Below are positions 59,136-64,000 of a stretch of DNA of 64,000 nucleotides, in pieces. Under the pieces are notes generated by a model that saw only the letters and a program-made list of their open reading frames with translations, did no database searches and was not told the origin of the DNA. Location of the stretch: contig CP093831.1 in NCBI GenBank assembly GCA_033063855.1, positions 1,736,001 through 1,800,000 of the forward strand, written 5' to 3'. The first letter of the stretch is position 1. Every line of letters starts with the position of its first letter. The stretch is from Smittia aterrima. Its lineage: Eukaryota; Arthropoda; Insecta; Diptera; Chironomidae. The translations under genes and the position numbers were made by a program.

Positions 59136-59514
59136 ATCAAGTAGACAGGGTGTCATTTGAATTTAACTAGTTTTAGTAACCGCATTTTATTCATCATCTC
59201 AGGTTCACTACAAAAATATTCTAAAACTAATTTTGGAATTTTATGACTAAAAGAGAGTTTTAGAAGAATAATGTGTGAATCCAGCACTGCGAGGGAAACA
59301 ACAAAGTCCTTGAAATGTTGTTCATGTGAATTTTAAATGTCTATTCAGTTCCACGAATTAATTAGATAATTAGAATGAATATTTTAAATTCACAACGCTA
59401 TCATCGACGTTTTATTATTTGAAGTCTGAACAGATTTTTGTTTCGCATTGAAGAGTAATCAGGTTTAAGAGTTTGAAGTTGAAGGAACAAACAGAGAAAG
59501 CTCTAAGAGAAAAA

Positions 59515-60872
59515 ATGTTTAAATTGAGAATTCCAACAAAAGTTGACTATTTTAAGTCAAATGCTTTCACGAAAAAGCAAATGTTTGACAAAATAATTGA
59601 GCGAATCAATTCCATTGCAAAATGTCTTGGATCTGACATTTTCTCAAAAAACTTCACGGTGATTACCTTGCTTTTTATCTGGACTTTTGGAAATAATCTA
59701 TGTCACTTCGTTTTGACATATCACAACGTTTACTACTACGGCGACGATTTGGTTCGATTCTGTTTTCTGATGATCACATTTTTATACGCATTTCAAGGAG
59801 TTTCGATGATTTACGTCTTCGTGTTTCACAGAGAAGATATTTTGGATTTGACTCAAAGACTTGGAACGCTCTTGGAGAAATACAACACGGAAAGGATTAA
59901 TGAGATGTTTGAGAAATGGATCATTCGATGTTGTCACTGCGCGCTAGTTTTATGTGTTATGATCGCTGCAAGCGGCATTTTGTTTTACATGTACCCAATC
60001 GGATTTTACTTGATTTTCGGCAAGATAATTCTTCACTTCGGCTTTGAACTGCCCTGGATTGACTGGCGTTCACCACTTGGCTACACGTTAAACTTTGTCT
60101 ACAGCGGAATAATAACTTACATGTTCCTTTTTGCTCTTGTCGCCACACTATGTGTCATAATTCTGTTCATCGTTATGTCTTTTGCACATTTCGAGTTGAT
60201 TAAAATACTTTTCGAGGAGCTCGATCAATTAATTGCTGGAAATGAAAAAGGAGAAAACAACAAAAAAATAAAGAAAATCATCGCAGAAATCACTGACAAC
60301 CACAACGATCTTCTTGAGTAAGAAAGATTTATTTATTTAATAAAGAAATCATTTAATACTTTTATCAGATTTTTAGGGTTGTTCGAAGAGACTTTCAAAT
60401 ATTATTATTTGATTCAAATCGGTTGTACTGTCCTCCAAAGTACGGTGACTCTTTTCGCGATTTCTGTGGTAAGCTACACAAAAAGCTTCAAATTAAATTT
60501 TATTTGCCACATTTTAATTCACAGGCTGAGTTTTATCCTGGTTACCTCATCATGTTGGTGGCTTGTTTTCAAATTTTCATTCCGTGTCTCATCGGAACTT
60601 TTCTCATGATGGAAGGAGATGATTACCACTCAAAAGTTTGCAGCATCAATTGGTATCAGTTGTCTTTGGCCGATCAAAAATCATTCAGTTTGTTGTTGAT
60701 GTTCTCATTGTTTCCGACCAAGATCACAATGGTTCTGAAAGATTTGGATTTTCAAACCTTCACTGAGGTGAGCGAGGGAAAATAAATTTTCCTTATTAAA
60801 ATATAAATTCTTTCATTCCAGATTTACAAATCCATCTACTCATACTTCATGTTGCTGCAAAGCTTGAAGTAA
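59515..60872 (+). CDS. Odorant receptor, array copy 5
   Basis: Four exons (59515-60317, 60369-60468, 60525-60767, 60822-60872) give 398 residues. The landmark reads NVYYYGDDLVRFCFLM, with Val in place of Ala. Exon 1 has CHCALVLCVMIAASGILFYM, shared with copy 7. Exon 3 (PGYLIMLVACFQIFIPCLIG) groups with copy 2. The 5' leader keeps the CATTGAAGAGT word but lacks the full upstream repeat of copies 4 and 7. The tail IYSYFMLLQSLK is intact. Confidence 0.92.
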
Positions 60873-60893
60873 AACATCATTTATTCTAATTAG

Positions 60894-61116
60894 ACCAAAG
60901 AAAGCTTTCCACTTGCGATAGAATAGTTGCTGCATTTTCTTGTTTGATGTTGAATATTTAATCTTTTCAAAGTTCAATGCCAGTTTAAATTGAACAACAA
61001 TTAGCTTCGATGCAATGATATTTGTAGTTAAAAAATCAATCAAATGATTAAAACTAGCTGCAGCCGGTGCTTTTAAAAAGCTTTTGCCTTTTAATACCAA
61101 TAATGATTTGACAAAA
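60894..61116. repeat. Spacer repeat B, second copy (after receptor 5)
   Basis: Partner of 56726-56949. The shared order of words such as CAATGCCAGTTTAAATTGAA and GATGCAATGATATTTGTAGT shows common descent of the spacers after receptors 3 and 5. Confidence 0.8.
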
Positions 61117-61585
61117 AGTGTTTATGAAATTCACATTAGAGAATGAAATCATCAAATTGTACTTAGCACGCTGAAAGATTTTTAATCTTTAGATAATTTT
61201 ATTAGAGAGATTTTTATTTAAGAACTTTGTTAGTCGTGAACTGGATGATGAATAAATAAATACTCAAACCAATTAAAATTAACAAACTTGTTCTTCTTGC
61301 AACCTTGAAATATTGCACGTTTCTCCTTATTGGCATTTGTTAATTATTTAGTCATTTTGAAAAAAGAGGTCAAGCAGTAGAGGAACGAGCGATTTAAATG
61401 GTTTTTCATAAAATGAAGCAAGCATTTGCTTTGCTTGAGCAAATTGCTTCATTGTAAATTTATTGAGCTATTATCGATGTTTCATTCATCTGATTGAGTT
61501 ATTTCACAGAACTTTTCATTGAAGAGTCAATAAGTTTTCAGAGTTTGAAGTTAAAGGATCAATCAAAGAAAGCTCTAAAAGTTAA

Positions 61586-62943
61586 ATGTTGAAACTCAGA
61601 ATTCCAACAAAAGTTGACTATTTCAAGTCAAATGCATTCACGAAAAAGCAAATGTTTGACAAAATAATTGAGCGAGCCAATTTTGCTGCAAAGATTCTTG
61701 GATCTGACATTTTCACAAATAACTTTACGGTTTTCAACTGGCTTTTTATCTGGAGTTTCGGAAATACGATTGGTCACATCGTTTTATCGATTCACAATGT
61801 TTATTACTACGGAGATGATTTGGCTCGATTCTGTTTTCTGATGGTTACGTGTCTGTCGGCAACACAAGGAGTTTCGATGATATACGTCTTCGTGTTTCGC
61901 AGAGAAGATATTTTGGATTTGACTCAACGAATTGGAAAACTCTTGGATAAATACAACACGGAAAGGATTAATGAGATGTTTGAGAAATGGATCATTCGAT
62001 CTTGTCACTGCGGAATGCTTTTGGCTGGATCCATCGCAGCTTGCTGCATTCTGATATTTTTGCATCCGATCGGATTTTATTTGATATTCGGAAAGATAAT
62101 TCTTCACTTCGGCTTTGAGCTGCCTTGGATTGATTGGCGGTCACCGCTTGGCTACACGTTGAACTTTTTCCATGCTGGAGTGATAATTTACATGTTCCTT
62201 TTCGCTCTAACCTGCACAGCCTACGTCACCATTTTGTTCATCATTATGTCTTTCGGACATTTCGAGTTGATCAAAATACTTTTTGAAGAACTGAATCAAT
62301 TAATTGCCGGAAACAAAAAAGGAGAAAACAAAGAAAAAATAAAGAAAATCATCGCAGAGATCACTGACAACCACAACGATTTACTTGAGTAAGAAAGATT
62401 TATTTATTTAGCTAGAAAACTATAATTAATCCTTTCTGCAGATTTTTAAGGTTGTTCGAAGAGACTTTTAAATATTATTACATGTTTCAAATCGGCTGCA
62501 CAGTTATTCAAAGTACAGTGACGTTATTTGCAATTTCTGTGGTCAGATTAAGGAATTTTTTTTTTTAAATTTTAATTGCCACATTTCAATTCACAGGCTG
62601 AGTTTTATCCTGGATATGCTGTGATGTTCTTGGCCGGATTTCAAATTTTTATTCCTTGTCTCATCGGAACTTTGCTCATGATGAAAGGCGATGATTATCA
62701 CAAAACACTTTGCAGTATCAACTGGTATCAGTTATCACCGGCTGACCAGAAATCATTCAAAATGTTGTTGATGTTTTCATCGTTTCCGACTAAGATCACA
62801 ATGGTTCTCACAGATTTGAACTTTCAAACATTCACTGAGGTGAGCGAGAAAAAGAAATATTTTGCTTAGAGTTACAAATTGTTTCATTCCAGATTTACAA
62901 ATCCATCTACTCATACTTCATGTTGCTGCAAAACTTGAAGTAA
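61586..62943 (+). CDS. Odorant receptor, array copy 6
   Basis: Four exons (61586-62388, 62442-62541, 62597-62839, 62893-62943) give 398 residues. Exon 1 shares MVTCLSATQGVSMIYVF with copy 3. Exon 3 begins like copy 3 (PGYAVMFLAGFQIFIPCLIG) and later like copies 2 and 5 (CSINWYQLS). The exon 2 donor is GTCAGA, weaker than the GTAAG/GTGAG of its paralogues but in the same place. Start and tail (IYSYFMLLQNLK) are intact. Confidence 0.91.
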
Positions 62944-63202
62944 TGCACTAAAGTATGCTTTAATTTGACCCAACTGGCTCACGAATGATTTTGCTTCATC
63001 AAGGAAATTCTCACGATTAGCAATTTTTTATTGTGAGGAGAAAGTGTAACAATTGACCGCGGAATTTTTTTAAATCACAATAATTTATAGTTAGAAAGAA
63101 CCATCACCATTGTCGTTTAAACTGTAAATTAAAATGTTCTGAATGGAATCTTGAACCAACCGCTCGCTCGTTTTCTCTGTTTTTAAAGTAATTAATCAAA
63201 TG

Positions 63203-63503
63203 AAAAGCAAGAGGCAAAACAGTGCAGCTATTGATTGGTTTTTCATTCGATTCAACCAATCACTAAAAAGCATGAAAGTTCGTGTTGGTTTTTGAAACGA
63301 AAACAAATGTTTAAATTGATTTTTTCCATGGAATCGTTTTTCTCTCCTGTGAACGAATAAAAGAGCTAATCGTTGGCTTCGATGTAGTTTACATCATGTA
63401 AAGCTTTGTTTGCGTTTTGCGTTGTAAGTTCACATTGAAGAGTCAATAAGTTCTCAGAATTTCAAGTTAAAGGACTAACGAGAAAAAGCTCTAAGAAACA
63501 AAA
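63203..63503. repeat. Upstream repeat A, second copy (before receptor 7)
   Basis: Partner of 57147-57449, keeping the CCAAT box, the TTTACATCATGTAAA inverted repeat (63388-63402) and the CATTGAAGAGT leader. It supports recent duplication of the receptor 4/7 upstream region. Confidence 0.8.
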
Positions 63504-64000
63504 ATGTTTAAATTGAGAGTTCCCACTAAAAGTGATTATTTTAATTCAAGTGAATTATCAACGAAGCAAATGTTTGACAAAATAATTGAGCGAATTAATT
63601 CCGCCGGAAAAGTTCTTGGAGCTGACATTTTCTCAAAAAACTTCACGGTGATTAATTGGATTTTTATCTGGAGTTTTGGAAATGTTCTTGGCCACATCGC
63701 TTTAACATATCACAACGTTCACTACTACGGCGACGATTTGGCTCGATTCTGTTTCCTTATGATTTCGTTTTTATTCGCAATTCAAGGAGTTTCGATGACT
63801 CACGTCTTCGTGATTCACAAAGAGGATATTTTGGATTTGACTCAAAGGCTTGGATCACTCTTGGAGAAATACAACACGAAAAGGATCAATGAGATGTTTG
63901 AGAAGTGGATCATTAGGTTTTGTCACTGCGCGCTAATCTTGTCAGTTATGATCGCTGCAAGCGGCATTTTGATTTACTTATACCCAATCGGATTTTATTT
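63504..64000 (+). CDS. Odorant receptor, array copy 7 (cut by window end)
   Basis: The first 497 bases of exon 1 are present and open to the edge, about 165 residues. It starts MFKLRVPTKSDYFNSSELST like copy 4, then changes to match copy 5 (HCALILSVMIAASGILIYLY). The landmark reads NVHYYGDDLARFCFLM. The remaining exons lie beyond the window, so the array probably continues to the right. Confidence 0.88.
   Translation, partial: MFKLRVPTKSDYFNSSELSTKQMFDKIIERINSAGKVLGADIFSKNFTVINWIFIWSFGNVLGHIALTYHNVHYYGDDLARFCFLMISFLFAIQGVSMTHVFVIHKEDILDLTQRLGSLLEKYNTKRINEMFEKWIIRFCHCALILSVMIAASGILIYLYPIGFY

Noticed and set aside
1..64000. tRNA, rRNA, CRISPR array, prokaryotic operon features or intact transposon
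   Set aside because: None seen on reading. The splice structure and gene content are those of an insect nuclear genome, and the repeats found are local duplications of receptor DNA.

Overview
The window is insect nuclear DNA, most likely from a nematoceran fly such as a midge. It is AT-rich and compact. Many introns are only about 50 to 75 bases, with GT/AG ends. Neighbouring genes often sit 100 to 200 bases apart. It carries an insect odorant-receptor array, an insect-type laccase, a chaoptin gene and a phafin (rush) orthologue. All gene models were built by hand, joining reading frames at splice sites with phase checked at each junction. The coordinates of multi-exon genes run from start codon to stop codon.

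Layout. 0.8-4.6 kb: a five-Tudor-domain protein (+). 5.1-10.9 kb: chaoptin (-), with the ribosome-biogenesis gene EBP2 (+) nested in one of its introns. 12.2-18.8 kb: a tight housekeeping block of Zwilch (-), RpL26 (+), PBDC1 (-) and the phafin gene rush (+), arranged as divergent and convergent pairs. 21.6-24.4 kb: a secreted Sushi-like protein (+). 24.7-26.3 kb: a pentameric ligand-gated chloride channel subunit (-) with a probable GC-AG intron. 26.9-29.4 kb: DRC9/IQCG-like ciliary protein (+), LLPH-like nucleolar protein (-) and LSm2 (+). 29.6-37.2 kb: four tandem prostaglandin-reductase-1-like oxidoreductases (-) with a laccase-like multicopper oxidase lodged between copies two and three. 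37.9-39.0 kb: TMEM41B/stasimon (-). 39.0-46.6 kb: a long stretch with no recognisable gene. 46.6-50.6 kb: an SLC16-type monocarboxylate transporter (+). 51.8 kb to the right edge: seven tandem odorant receptors (+), the last cut by the window end, plus two decayed receptor fragments.

How the parts relate. Most single-copy genes are unrelated housekeeping or tissue-specific genes that are simply close together. Two stretches are locally evolving families: the reductase/laccase cluster (probable detoxification or redox functions) and the receptor array. The receptor array shows block duplication, mosaic genes suggesting gene conversion, and relics left by past copies. I found no wholly new gene system. 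The most unusual items are the nested EBP2 gene, the receptor mosaics and relics with a shared upstream module, the GC-AG intron, two photoreceptor-type palindromes upstream of chaoptin, and a mirror-image poly(A) signal between two convergent genes. No tRNA, rRNA, CRISPR array or intact transposon was recognised.
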